From Flectonema sp. DT1601 (taxonomy: Eukaryota; Euglenozoa; Diplonemea; Diplonemida; Diplonemidae), in contig OZ025797.1 of assembly GCA_964019425.1 (NCBI GenBank), positions 1,054,001 to 1,118,000 of the forward strand: a stretch of DNA of 64,000 nucleotides, in the 5' to 3' direction. Of the stretch, positions 9,659-19,724 are shown in pieces. The translations under genes and the position numbers were made by a program. Position 1 is the stretch's first letter; every line of letters begins with the position of its first letter. The notes below the pieces were generated by a model that searched no databases, was not told where the DNA came from, and saw nothing but the letters and a program-made list of their open reading frames with translations.

Positions 9659-9737
9659 GTAATCAGTCACCATGGTATCTGTTCAAGAGGGTTCAGTGTT
9701 AAAAAGCTCGTTTGGTAATTATTGAAATCATCATCTG
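9659..9737 (-). ncRNA. C/D-box snoRNA, 18S A619-type guide, copy 6
   Basis: Box C here is the full consensus ATGATGA (9734-9728), box D at 9666-9663. One substitution in the linker (ATCTGTTC for ATCTTTTC on the plus strand). The D' guide is intact. Confidence 0.85.
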
Positions 9738-9902
9738 ATCAAGATCAAGACTGTGATACAGACGTACGGCAACTACTTCAGACTACAACAAGGCCAAAGG
9801 GAAACAGGTAGGCTGCTCAGATGGAATAGCAGAAGTAAGCCACAATCACATTGTTGTAGCGGACGGAAGAAGAAGCGTTCACAATTCAGGACAGAGCCGT
9901 AA

Positions 9903-9982
9903 GTAATCAGTTACCATGGTATCTTTTCAAGAGGGTTCAGTGTTAAAAAGCTCGTTTAGGTAATTATTGAAATCATCATCTT
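9903..9982 (-). ncRNA. C/D-box snoRNA, 18S A619-type guide, copy 7
   Basis: Box C ATGATGA (9979-9973), box D at 9910-9907, guide intact. This is the first copy in transcription order. Confidence 0.85.
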
Positions 9983-9985
9983 GAG

Positions 9986-10827
9986 TGGCACAGCAAGAAG
10001 CACTTCACTAGATCGCAACTACCAACATATTTAAAAATAAACTGCTCAGAGAAAAAACATAAATGAGTACCATCAGTAGCTCATCCTACTGACGTCAACA
10101 ATGAGACACTGAGTGACTAAACCTGACTGGGATCCAGAAGCGCAGATTGAGAGTTAAAAATAAAAATAAAAAAAAAGCAGTGGCTGCCATGTGAAGATAG
10201 AAAAAAAAAATTTTCAGAATCAAAAAAAAAAAAAAGGTTGTAGGTTTTTTTTTGTAAATTGAACCCAATTACATAATATAGGAATTTGATTAATACAAAA
10301 ACGAAGAAATTTGGAAAAAGAAGAAAAAAAAAAGGGGAAAACAAAACATTCAAGACTTAGTTTTTATGCGGGTCAGTAAAGGTCATGGAAGGAAGGTGCT
10401 GATAAACCTCTTATGCAGCAGAGCAAAAGAGAGCGTGGACAGATGTGGTTATCAGCAATGAAGTAGGTCAATACTACCACCGAAATCTTTCAGAAAGAAG
10501 AAAAGAAAACATAAACAGAACAATAAAAATACAAAAAATCACAAGCAATTTCCTAATTATATAAGTCAAAAGTTTTGCTTTGGAGAAAATTTATTCGAAG
10601 GTATAAAATAAAAATAAAGAAGGTAGCAATAAACGAATATTATTTCTTCTCTCGTAGAGCGCATATCACCAGAACGTTAATACAATTCTATGAGTATCTT
10701 CCTTTTTTTTTTTTTTTTTTTTGATACGTTTCTTCTTCTTTTTTTTAAGCAAAAACAAAATATTTCCTTCGTCATGCGTAAATACTTCCCTTTAAGCGAT
10801 GACAGATCACTAGCTAGGGGATTGTTC

Positions 10828-10862
<35 letters not shown>

Positions 10863-10909
10863 CCCTCCCTCGTCTAGAGCACAAGAATACAGAAAGTAAT
10901 TTAATGTTT
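9986..10909. other. Intergenic, homopolymer-rich
   Basis: Between the snoRNA array and the PSI/EGF gene. It holds several A and T runs, including about 33 T at 10830-10862. No gene, snoRNA box pair or repeat recognised. Confidence 0.6.
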
Positions 10910-13240
10910 CTATTCCTCGTGATCGACATCAGAGTTTGAGGCAACAATCGCTATCTCAGGTACGGTGACGGATTCATCTACGTGTTCATCTTCGTGTTCC
11001 TCTTCGTCTCTACTCATAAAATTAATATCACGTTCGTCATCACTTGGGTTGATAGTCATCTCATGATCTTCAATGCTCTCATCACCACCACGTTGAACTC
11101 CCGGAGCGAATCCATATCCGCCATTTATATGGTCTCTAGTTAGTTTCCAAGATCGGTATTTACTGCCAGCAAAAAAACCAACAACACACAACAATAATAC
11201 AATAATGATACCAACAACAGGTGCTTTATGACCCTTCGAATGACTAGGAACAATAACAGTTGGTGACGCAGTAGTATCAGGTACTTTAGTTTGAGGTGTT
11301 GTTGTTAGAGGCGTTGTGGTTAACTTTACAGTTGGCGGCATTGGGGTGTCTGGAATATTTGGTGTCTGGCTGCAGGTACCTGTTGAGAGGGTTCCAGCAG
11401 GGCTGCATTGGGCAACCTGGCATAGCATCATAGGAAGTGTTGATAAGGTACAGTGTGATTCATCGCAAGCAGCACACTTGCTGTCTTTAAATATGAAATT
11501 AATAGTATCATCCTGCAGTAATGAAGCAGATGAGAATAGTGAGAAGTACCACAGTCCTGGCTGTGGATACAATATCACTAATTCTTCATCAGCTGTGACT
11601 TGAAATTCTGGGACCTCATCCTCAGATACACGAGAACCAAACTTCGCACGAAGCATGGCATTCTCTGACGTGTGAGTCGCAATGACTAACCTTTGCGTGC
11701 CTAATTTTACTCTTTTACTTACAACATATTCTTTCTCACCTTTTTGCCAAGTTTCTTCTATTGATCTTTCCGTCCCAACATCTTCTGCATATCCACACGA
11801 TACGGCATCGCTACATTCTTTGAATGTTAGTTTAACATTAACTCTGGTCATACTTGATTCAGTGTTTCTGAGTGCAACTCCCCAATAAGGTGATGGAGTT
11901 GGGTTCTTTACTGTGATAGAATCTTTTGATTTGATACCCTCAACTTGTTGAGCAAGCTTTGTTAGATAAGAATCAACAACTACGTTTTGTTCTTGAGCCT
12001 CAGCGTGAAGTGTTACTTCGCTGACATCAGCAGGAAGCTCAAATTGAATGTAGTGGTATCCCTTTGCTGGGACTCCAACTTCTACTGAGTGCACTATTTG
12101 TGTATCATCTAGATCATCCATTAGGAAAGTGTTATCCCATGGATAAATCTCAGTCAGGATACTGTTACAAGGAAATCCACTAAACTTACCTCTACAGTAC
12201 ATTAAGTCAACTGTGACTTTTGGTTTTGAATTCTCAAAGACCGATTTGGTTACGGCAAACCAAAGAGAATTACCACCAAATAGTGGCGGGGAAATCATAA
12301 CATTAGCAGCTTTACTACTCTGAGGAAGACAAGTTATTAATGAATCTAACTGATGAGCTGATCCAGAGATGATGTCAGAGAGTCGAACAGCACCGTTTGA
12401 AGGCGTATCAAAGCTTACGAATATCTCAGTTGGGTCAATTCCAATTATTGATACTGCTTCAACCCTGTTGGTGAATGAGAGCATTGCATGAACGTGATCA
12501 GAATCTTTGGTGTAATCTCCCCATTGGAGAGCTATTCCTTCAACTGTTTCTACATTATCACAATTACCATTTTCAACATAAGTATCACAACGTTCAAGTT
12601 CTGGTTTATTTTTATCAGGTGCTCCACTCCATCCAATAGCACAGGTACATTGACCATGATCACATTCACCATGACCATCACAGTTAGTAGAACATGATCG
12701 ACATTTCTTTGAGAAATCTTCGCAGTAATCACACTGGTCACTGTTTCCAAGAGTATTAGATTTTCTACAAATCTGATCAGTGTAGCACCATCCGCATATC
12801 GGATTAGCAGAACAGTCTTCACATGATTTATTTATCGTACAAGGATCTGGCTCTCTTAAATCTATGCAATCTGGGGCATCTCTGATTAAAGGGCATTCAA
12901 GTTTCGGACAAAACTTGAGACCGTCTTCTCCAGTTATGATATCTGAAAAACTCACTTCATCACAGAATGGTATACCTGGTAGTTTTAACTTGTTGTCTTC
13001 CTCGGTGATTATTTTATCAAATTCATTTTTTCCAACGTTTCCAGTTATTCTAAAAGAAGTATCACACTCTTGCGTTTCAACAAAAAACGGAAATTCGTAG
13101 TTTTTCACGAGTCCTATTTTCCACTTACACTTTCTGCGCAAGACTCCCTCACTCTTTACTTCTACCGGATCACACGTAATCGCATTTCCAGCAGTGCTGG
13201 TCAGTTCTGTAAACAGCGCTAAGGCCAATAATAATCTCAT
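10910..13240 (-). CDS. Type I surface protein with PSI and EGF-like domains
   Basis: The 776-residue protein starts with a clear signal peptide (MRLLLALALFTELTSTAGNA). A Cys-rich block at about 138-215 has a plexin-semaphorin-integrin pattern (CSANPICGWCYTDQICR) followed by an EGF-like module (CDGHGECDHGQCTCAIGW). A beta-rich region of about 400 residues follows, then a Thr/Pro-rich stalk at about 640-680, a membrane helix (APVVGIIIVLLLCVVGFFAG) near 690, and an acidic cytoplasmic tail of about 70 residues. The layout resembles attractin- or tenascin-like receptors, but no full-length family is recognised. An acceptor lies 15 bases upstream (TTCCATTCAAATAG). It is probably glycosylated at the stalk and displayed on the cell surface; the ligand is unknown. 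Confidence 0.85.
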   Translation of the reverse strand: MRLLLALALFTELTSTAGNAITCDPVEVKSEGVLRRKCKWKIGLVKNYEFPFFVETQECDTSFRITGNVGKNEFDKIITEEDNKLKLPGIPFCDEVSFSDIITGEDGLKFCPKLECPLIRDAPDCIDLREPDPCTINKSCEDCSANPICGWCYTDQICRKSNTLGNSDQCDYCEDFSKKCRSCSTNCDGHGECDHGQCTCAIGWSGAPDKNKPELERCDTYVENGNCDNVETVEGIALQWGDYTKDSDHVHAMLSFTNRVEAVSIIGIDPTEIFVSFDTPSNGAVRLSDIISGSAHQLDSLITCLPQSSKAANVMISPPLFGGNSLWFAVTKSVFENSKPKVTVDLMYCRGKFSGFPCNSILTEIYPWDNTFLMDDLDDTQIVHSVEVGVPAKGYHYIQFELPADVSEVTLHAEAQEQNVVVDSYLTKLAQQVEGIKSKDSITVKNPTPSPYWGVALRNTESSMTRVNVKLTFKECSDAVSCGYAEDVGTERSIEETWQKGEKEYVVSKRVKLGTQRLVIATHTSENAMLRAKFGSRVSEDEVPEFQVTADEELVILYPQPGLWYFSLFSSASLLQDDTINFIFKDSKCAACDESHCTLSTLPMMLCQVAQCSPAGTLSTGTCSQTPNIPDTPMPPTVKLTTTPLTTTPQTKVPDTTASPTVIVPSHSKGHKAPVVGIIIVLLLCVVGFFAGSKYRSWKLTRDHINGGYGFAPGVQRGGDESIEDHEMTINPSDDERDINFMSRDEEEHEDEHVDESVTVPEIAIVASNSDVDHEE

Positions 13241-13437
13241 ATTTATTTGACGAGGCTATTTGAATGGAAGTTGATTGGAAAAAAATGAAGCATAAAGTAT
13301 TTCCTTTTGCGAGTGAGCTGTCTCCGTGTTTAATGTAATTTAATTTAATAGTTTGTTTGTTTTCCCTGTATTCATGAAAAATATTACTCTGGAAATAAAA
13401 CCAAAAAAAAGAAAAAATAACAACTGTGATGCGAATT

Positions 13438-15888
13438 CTAGTTGTCTTGTGACGAAATACTTGATTTGGTTTGCCCTTTTGAAGTATCTATTCCCTCTTC
13501 TTTTTTGAGAGGGGTTGTAATTTTTTCAATGTATTTCACAATGAGGAATCCAGCTTCAGATACCTTGTCTTCTCTTTGCTGTTCGCTGAGAGTCAGACGA
13601 AGAACTTCAATAATGCCGGCATTAAGACTAACGTTCTCAATCAGTTCATCAACACAACGAGTTAAAATACTACAGAATACTAACTCATCAGAAGACCCAG
13701 CAGTCACAACACAAGCAGACAATGATTGGAGAGGACATATATAATTCGACTCCGTCAGTACTTTAAACTCCGAGACAATATAATTAGTAAGCAGAGTAAT
13801 CACCCTCCCAGTATCACCACGTGCGTCTATACCATCTGAGAACGTGTATTGCATCTGCTGTAGTAGTAACTCATAGTACGTGCTTGAGATGATTAAGAGT
13901 CGAATTAATATTTCGCAAAGTGTAATTTGGTTGTCTTGCGACACATTTCTCAACTCATCACAAATTTTTGGTAGAATTTTTTTTATTAATTTATCTCTCA
14001 AGTTACTACCGCTGTATTGAATAACAATTATCAAACCTTCGCATAATAATCGGATCTTGTTACTAACATCTGTTGTCCCCATTGGTACTGCCCATGAAGA
14101 CGATTTGTCAGCAGTGTTCCACGAAAACAACTCAACCAGATCTTTAAAAAGAATAGAATCAACTTCTAAATACATTAATGATAACAATATATCTGTGACC
14201 AGACGAAGAGGAATAGGATATTCAGATGTTTCTTCTTGCAGGTCTATGTTAAGAATGAGACATACAGATTGAGGTAGAATCTTGTTTTCAATATCAAAGT
14301 CGTCGTCATCGACCGATTGACGTCTTTTTTTATTTATTTTTATATTCTCATTTTCTCTAACGTTGTATTGCTGGTTGATGATTGCTTCTATTTCCCATGA
14401 AAAGGTGGATTTTGTTGGGATTGTTCCCTCGTTTGAATTTGTTTTTATTCTCTTCAATGGTTTCTCTCGTTCTTCACTAATCCACTTACACATAAAAGTA
14501 ATCGTCTCTTCTAAGATTGTAAGAATTTCATAATTATCTATGTGACGTAAGAGATCATGATTAAACCATCGATTTTCCCAAATCTGAAATGCTTGTTCAC
14601 ATAAAAACACCGTCGGTTTACATAATTTCCAAAACGTTATCACAGACACAGCTGATAAAGTGACATTGTCTTTCTTGCAAGGTGATGTCAGATGATTTTC
14701 TTCTATTACTTTGTTATTTAACAAGCACATCAACACTCGCTGATCATCACACGATGTCGACCCGGATAATATCGAATTCTCAAATAATACTTTTGAAGAC
14801 TCCTGCATGACAGGTGCCAGCAGCTTTATGACTTCAATATATGCTGTGATCAGTGCCTTATTAGTTGTCATGTTGCGGATCATACTATTTATAAATATGT
14901 TTGGATCTTGAAGGTACACTCCAATTATGGAGGAGGTGTATGGTCCCCTCTTATCAGATTGTAGTCTGGACAGAGTTAATGTGTTATGAATATGGGTGTT
15001 GGTGGTGTCAATATTGATATTGTCAAAGTTTAATTGCGGTGATAGTGAGAACGACGTACCCAACTCGTCAATTAAAGAATCAGAAATCCTATTTATAAAA
15101 CCGTTCGAAAGGAGGGACACGACCCATGACAAATACATTCCCAACAGTGTTTCGTTCTTTGATTGTTTTATATAGTTGAGATTTAACAAAACAGCATCAG
15201 TAACATTACTGTGTTTATTATGTAATCTTAATTCTTCAATTGTAGTAAGCCAACATTCATAATTCTTTGTAAGAATAGCAACAGGAAGAATAGTGTTTAC
15301 TCTCTCTGGATAGATAGATAAGTGTAGTGATGAATTCCACAGCTGAAGATCAACATCCGAGTTGTCTCCTTTTTCAATTCTGATTTTTGCTTTATTAAAA
15401 TATTCATAAATCGATAATTCCACAAAGTCTTTAACATGCCCACCATCAATTGAGTTTAAATCAGAAAAATATTTAGACCAAGAGCTGTCTGACACTGACA
15501 CTAATCGTAATAAGTCTTTTTGATTGGAAAGGTTTACTTTCGGGATCTCCTGAGACATCGTAATTAGTTCTGCAGAGATGTCTGTATGTTGTAATGTAAG
15601 CATGCAGTGATACGATAATACCTCCCAATCATATTTTTTAATTAATTTAATATAATTAAGATAATTCCAATCATATGACGTTTCCATTGGTATCGGTACA
15701 GCATTTTGTTTTATAAATGTATTTTGAAACAGAATTGCGTGTTTTATCACATCCGGCCCTCTAACGTCACCAACGTCCCCTCCGCTTCTCAAAACATGAC
15801 ACAGCTCACTGTGTACTCTGCAATCTAATTTGCTTAAAGGGTTCCATAATTCACATATTTGTTTGTTGTCCACCCTACGAGGTGGCAT
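13438..15888 (-). CDS. Large unknown helical protein, possibly nuclear
   Basis: The protein has 816 residues, no signal peptide and no membrane helix, and is mostly alpha-helical in appearance throughout, like a HEAT/ARM-type scaffold. Basic patches PLKRIK (about 479) and INKKRRQSVDDDD (about 515) could be nuclear import signals. The length and helical make-up would suit a Mediator, Integrator or nuclear pore subunit, but I cannot match any, so this is only a direction. The start is well fixed: the acceptor ATTTTTTCATTCAG ends two bases before the ATG. A decayed copy of its 5' end lies just upstream (15944-16013). Confidence 0.8.
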   Translation of the reverse strand: MPPRRVDNKQICELWNPLSKLDCRVHSELCHVLRSGGDVGDVRGPDVIKHAILFQNTFIKQNAVPIPMETSYDWNYLNYIKLIKKYDWEVLSYHCMLTLQHTDISAELITMSQEIPKVNLSNQKDLLRLVSVSDSSWSKYFSDLNSIDGGHVKDFVELSIYEYFNKAKIRIEKGDNSDVDLQLWNSSLHLSIYPERVNTILPVAILTKNYECWLTTIEELRLHNKHSNVTDAVLLNLNYIKQSKNETLLGMYLSWVVSLLSNGFINRISDSLIDELGTSFSLSPQLNFDNINIDTTNTHIHNTLTLSRLQSDKRGPYTSSIIGVYLQDPNIFINSMIRNMTTNKALITAYIEVIKLLAPVMQESSKVLFENSILSGSTSCDDQRVLMCLLNNKVIEENHLTSPCKKDNVTLSAVSVITFWKLCKPTVFLCEQAFQIWENRWFNHDLLRHIDNYEILTILEETITFMCKWISEEREKPLKRIKTNSNEGTIPTKSTFSWEIEAIINQQYNVRENENIKINKKRRQSVDDDDFDIENKILPQSVCLILNIDLQEETSEYPIPLRLVTDILLSLMYLEVDSILFKDLVELFSWNTADKSSSWAVPMGTTDVSNKIRLLCEGLIIVIQYSGSNLRDKLIKKILPKICDELRNVSQDNQITLCEILIRLLIISSTYYELLLQQMQYTFSDGIDARGDTGRVITLLTNYIVSEFKVLTESNYICPLQSLSACVVTAGSSDELVFCSILTRCVDELIENVSLNAGIIEVLRLTLSEQQREDKVSEAGFLIVKYIEKITTPLKKEEGIDTSKGQTKSSISSQDN

Positions 15889-17012
15889 CTCTGAATGAAA
15901 AAATAATTGACCGACTGAAAACTAACGAACCAGATATCAGAACATTACATTGCTCACTGTGTACTCTGCAATGTAATTTGCTTACATGCTGGTTCGATCT
16001 CTGAATGGGGGAAAGAAAAAAATGTAATTTGCATTAAAAATAAATTAATGAAAAAGACGAGGAAAACGAAGAAATGGAATCGAAAACGACGATTTTACTC
16101 AACAAGTTTAAATATAATTATATGTCACTTGTTCAGATAGCTGGAAGAAAAGTTATAAAATAAAATAAAAACACATCGCCCTGCTTCAATTCAACACCGT
16201 GAACTACGTCAATTGGGAACCAAGTCCAGAACTGATGACGACAATCTAAATAACCTAAACCAGTACCCAATCTCAGAGATTGTGTTTTATGGCTTCGGCT
16301 AAAAAGGATCGCCTCCCAGCTGTCAAGAGACTAAGAGGCTAAATAAAAAGAAGGAAACGATGTGGGGGAAGGAGAGATACAACCCGTAATCATGAATACT
16401 CTCGTGTGCCAAATGCTGCCAGAACAGAGCCGGACCGTTCACCCGTAATTGTCCCTAATACTCAAATCGTAAGGGGCTTACTGAAAGCTTTAAAAAGTAC
16501 TACAGAATTTGGCAACACAAATAATTGTAAGAATCAAAAGGAAGCTCAGATAAGACAGTTAGGTTGAGGTCTTACCTGCTCCGTGTCAGATTGAAGTATT
16601 GATTTAACTTAAGACACTTCAATAGAAATATGTTCAACAACTTGACTTGTTTTAGTTGAAATCGGAAGAAGACAAAAGACATGACTCAGCCTGTCAAAAA
16701 AACACAAAAAAAAAAAAAAATGGAAAAAAAAAAAAAAAAAAAGCAAAGGTGGAAGGTATTTTCAATTGCGTATTAACAATTAAAATAAAATATTGTTGAG
16801 AGCAGGAAAGTGTACCGACACACACCACAAAACAACAACTATCCAAAATAAATGGTAAGTTGCAGAACAACCGCAGTATAATTCCCGTTAACGAACAGTA
16901 CTATAATGTCGACGGCTAGAGGAACACATCTCACTAAGAAGATTGTTATGGAGGACTTGATAATGTTAGTTAGTCGGAAAAGATAGGCTAGGGAAGTAGT
17001 AGTTTGTCTTAA
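15889..17012. other. Intergenic
   Basis: Apart from the duplicated 5' end above it holds only A-rich tracts (16707-16742) and unique sequence. No gene recognised. Confidence 0.6.
15944..16013 (-). repeat. Duplicated 5' end of the preceding gene, with its acceptor
   Basis: On the minus strand CATTCAG followed by AGATC, then GCAAATTACATTGCAGAG and ACACAGTGAGC, parallels the acceptor and codons about 18-28 of the 816-residue gene (acceptor CATTCAG, AGATG, then GCAAATTAGATTGCAGAG). The start ATG is ATC here. It lies about 110 bases upstream of the true start. Confidence 0.7.
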
Positions 17013-17495
17013 TTAGTAATATTTTATCAATCGTGAAAAGAAAGATGACGACCAATGAGAACAATTAAAAATAAATAAATTATAAGGAGGGTTCGGGGTG
17101 TCATCAAATACATTATACATATCTGATACAGTACATCTTATTGGTACCTCACCACTACTGCGAACTACATTTCTGTAGCGACCACAGCGGATATGTTTCC
17201 CTGAGGAATTGAACTCCGCAAGAAACGTTTGTTGTGTTTTGCAATTTCGACACTCAGCAGTGCATGAGATACAGTCGTGAGTGTTGTCTTTTATACCACC
17301 GAAAATAACATCTGATAATCCAAGAGTTACTATAAACATACAACAACGGAATACCTCCCACAGGATCCTTAAAAACATCGGAGCGAACGGTACCATTAGA
17401 AATTCAACACCCACAACCTCTATCTGATTAACACTACATCCACATGGTGTTATATCTTTCCAATCGCCGTACACCTCACTTGAAAGGATTCGCAT
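17013..17495 (-). CDS. Small membrane protein with LRAT-like NC-H-W motif
   Basis: The 160-residue protein has a hydrophobic segment at about 31-64 (FLMVPFAPMFLRILWEVF onward), a Cys-rich middle (CISCTAECRNC) and the C-terminal motif YNLFIFNCSHWSSSFF. That motif resembles the catalytic NC-E/H-H/W box of LRAT/NlpC-P60-like or PPPDE cysteine enzymes. The upstream catalytic His is not obvious; H75 in DNTHDC is a candidate. The assignment is therefore tentative. The acceptor AG directly abuts the ATG (TTTTCCCTCCAG then ATG), so the 5' leader would come wholly from the spliced leader; no GTATGT donor for an upstream cis exon was found in the next 500 bases. Confidence 0.7.
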   Translation of the reverse strand: MRILSSEVYGDWKDITPCGCSVNQIEVVGVEFLMVPFAPMFLRILWEVFRCCMFIVTLGLSDVIFGGIKDNTHDCISCTAECRNCKTQQTFLAEFNSSGKHIRCGRYRNVVRSSGEVPIRCTVSDMYNVFDDTPNPPYNLFIFNCSHWSSSFFSRLIKYY

Positions 17496-17993
17496 CTGGA
17501 GGGAAAATAATAATAATAATAATAAATTAGCATAAAGAAAAGCTTAGCAACACAGTGACAATGGAACCCTTAAAAAAAAAAAAAAGAAAACCCGACTGAA
17601 TACAGTTGAGTTGAGCATTCTTTTTTTTTTTTTCTTTTTTTTTCTTTTTCCTTCTTTTTCCCTCCTCACCGACAATAATTGGTAAATATCATCGGGGCGA
17701 TTAATAAACACAATGTCACATCATAAAAAATAAAATAAAATAAAAAAAAATTGGGTAAATGACAATGCACAAAGATAGTAGAAAAGAAATTATAGCGCAA
17801 CGCAGTTTATAGGGTATAGGGTAAATACATGACCACTACACTAAATCAATGTACAATCCAGTCAGATTCAAACTCTAAGTAGATTAGGGAGGAGAAGGGA
17901 AGGAGACATTGCACTGTAAAGTACGATGTATTTTCACTTGCCCTTTTTTTTTTTTTTCTCTCTTAACTAAATAAACAGGGAACTGAAGTAATT
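17496..17993. other. Intergenic
   Basis: Contains an AAT microsatellite (17506-17524), T-rich tracts near 17621-17661 and AT-rich unique sequence. No gene recognised. Confidence 0.6.
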
Positions 17994-18686
17994 TTAATTA
18001 CAAATATCCCAACACCCGGTGCAGGCTCCTTCAGTAAATGGTCCCGCAGGTCTTGGTGGACACAATGAAGGTCCATCGGCGCAACCTATTTGAGTCACGC
18101 AATCATAACGCTCTGCACACTTCATTGATAACAGTGAAGGACAAGACAGAGCTGAACCATCAAATATTGCAAGAGAATTAGCAGGTCGATCCATGTAATA
18201 CGTGTGCTCATCCCCTATCTGAAGTGTTACTTTAAATAAACTTGTTGGATAACTACGAATACCGCTCGGGGAGAATCTTGGTCCACATGGCCACGAAACC
18301 GCATTAGATGCCAGAGTAAGTCGGGAAGTCAAACCTCCATTGTATTCAGTTGAACAACTCCCACAACTTTGAAAGACAATATAATAAACACAGTAAGGTA
18401 GTTCTACAGTATCACATTTTAACTTAAATCCCTGACCAGGAACCAAACACGTATTCGGAATGTAGGCAACAGTATCTTTCAAGAACTGTGGCAGAGGTCC
18501 AAACGACCCGATAGGACCTGAAGCAATATCATCACCTGTCTCTGGAAGATCAATAGCTGTAAACGATGGATCACCTCCACCTCCAGAACTTACTGGAATA
18601 GGAGGAATTGTTTCTGTTCCTGTCGGGATCAGTGGCATCCCAAAGCCAAACGAAATAGCAGCCGTTACGATAATTGGAAGATTCAT
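17994..18686 (-). CDS. Secreted Cys-rich protein of unknown function
   Basis: The 230-residue protein has an N-terminal hydrophobic stretch consistent with a short signal peptide (MNLPIIVTAAISFGFG), a Pro/Gly-rich linker to about residue 55, then about 16 Cys. The clusters include CQSCGSC-like spacing, CAERYDCVTQIGC and a terminal CTGCWDIC. There is no membrane helix after the signal, so it is probably secreted or luminal. Acceptor TTTATTTTTTTTCGCAG, 22 bases upstream. It is followed in transcription by the LRAT-like gene. Family not recognised. Confidence 0.78.
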   Translation of the reverse strand: MNLPIIVTAAISFGFGMPLIPTGTETIPPIPVSSGGGGDPSFTAIDLPETGDDIASGPIGSFGPLPQFLKDTVAYIPNTCLVPGQGFKLKCDTVELPYCVYYIVFQSCGSCSTEYNGGLTSRLTLASNAVSWPCGPRFSPSGIRSYPTSLFKVTLQIGDEHTYYMDRPANSLAIFDGSALSCPSLLSMKCAERYDCVTQIGCADGPSLCPPRPAGPFTEGACTGCWDICN

Positions 18687-19070
18687 TATTTACAATTCCC
18701 TTTTAATCTGCGAAAAAAAAATAAACAAATAAATAAATAAATATATATGTCGATCACAACATAACTACATAGACTCTCTCATCCCGATGATGGATTTAGG
18801 TGACAACAATAATTGTAGTCACAAGACATCAAAAAAAACAATAACGGTCGTCTTCGGACTAAAAAAATTAGTAAATTGTTTTCTTCTAATTTCCAAATGG
18901 ATAACCCACAGCGACGCAGTATAGATTATTAAACAGGTCTTCTGTGTACTACGCTTTTTTTGATTGCTTGCTAATAAATAGAGTTGCGCATGCATTGTTT
19001 TTCTCTCAAGCAAGAAATCCGTTGAGGACAAAAAAAGGATCCCTTTGGGATTAAGAAGGAAACAAAGGTA

Positions 19071-19180
19071 GGGGTGAAACTTTGGCAAAAACAGTAACAA
19101 CTTCAGGTATTAAAAACAAAATTAATATCAAGTACTTGACTGAAAAATATTTGTAGTTGTTAATCAAAGAAAAGGTAGGG
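19071..19180. repeat. Dispersed repeat, copy 1
   Basis: About 110 bp resembles 61450-61550, including a perfect AAAATTAATATCAAGTACTT and GTTAATCAAAGAAAA downstream. It lies in the flank between the RIB43A and Cys-rich genes. Nature unknown. Confidence 0.7.
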
Positions 19181-19398
19181 GGAAATGGAAAAAAAATTAC
19201 AACTTGTAGAATCTGCCAACATTCTTTTTCGTTCTTACAATACTCATTAAATGCAAAAAAAAGAAGGAAAAAATTGGCGAAAAGGGGGAAAAAAAAGGCA
19301 AACACCCGATTTCCGGGCACAAAGAGACCAAAACATACCAAAATAATTACAGAACTAATAACCCGTTTCTGGGCAGCTTTGAAGCATAAAGTGCGTAG

Positions 19399-19399
<1 letters not shown>

Positions 19400-19436
<37 letters not shown>
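19400..19436. repeat. Homopolymer of 37 G
   Basis: Unbroken G run on the plus strand, C on the transcribed-sense strand. Length may be affected by sequencing. Confidence 0.9.
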
Positions 19437-19437
<1 letters not shown>

Positions 19438-19724
19438 GACAACGAAGGAAAGTAATACCTTTTAAGTACATAAAACAGTAGCGGAGGACTATAACAAGCC
19501 CTCTGTCAGAGGAGAGATTTCATGTGCGGACAGAAAACTAATTTACTTCCCCTCAACATGATGTGATATTTTATAATAACAAAAAACCTCCGAAGAGTTT
19601 GTTGAATACTAAAAAAGAACAATTTTTGAAACAGCTCCGAAACCTGGGCTGTTTATAGTAAAATATAAAAAACATAAAAAACAGTCGATTCGGGTAAATC
19701 ACTGATAGGTACGCGACCTTCAGT

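Larger units (their letters stand above)
8403..9985 (-). repeat. Interspersed snoRNA array: seven ~80-bp repeats with variable spacers
   Basis: A conserved block of about 80 bp occurs seven times at intervals of about 190-320 bp. Spacers are mostly unique, but some share pieces: the spacers after copies 3 and 5 begin alike, and AAAGGTTCGCATTG occurs in two. The layout resembles a CRISPR array at first sight, but each block is a C/D-box snoRNA read on the minus strand. It lies directly upstream of the metacaspase-like gene in transcription order. Confidence 0.9.
18687..19724. other. Intergenic with poly-G tract
   Basis: It contains the 37-base G run and a segment (19071-19180) repeated near 61.5 kb. 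Open frames here are short and low in complexity. No gene recognised. Confidence 0.6.

Noticed and set aside
8403-9985. CRISPR-like array of repeats and unique spacers
   Set aside because: Repeats are ~80 bp, spacers 110-240 bp and uneven, the context is eukaryotic, and each repeat explains itself as a C/D snoRNA.
15980-16000. GGTTCGATCTC as a tRNA B-box
   Set aside because: No matching A-box or cloverleaf; it belongs to the duplicated gene fragment.
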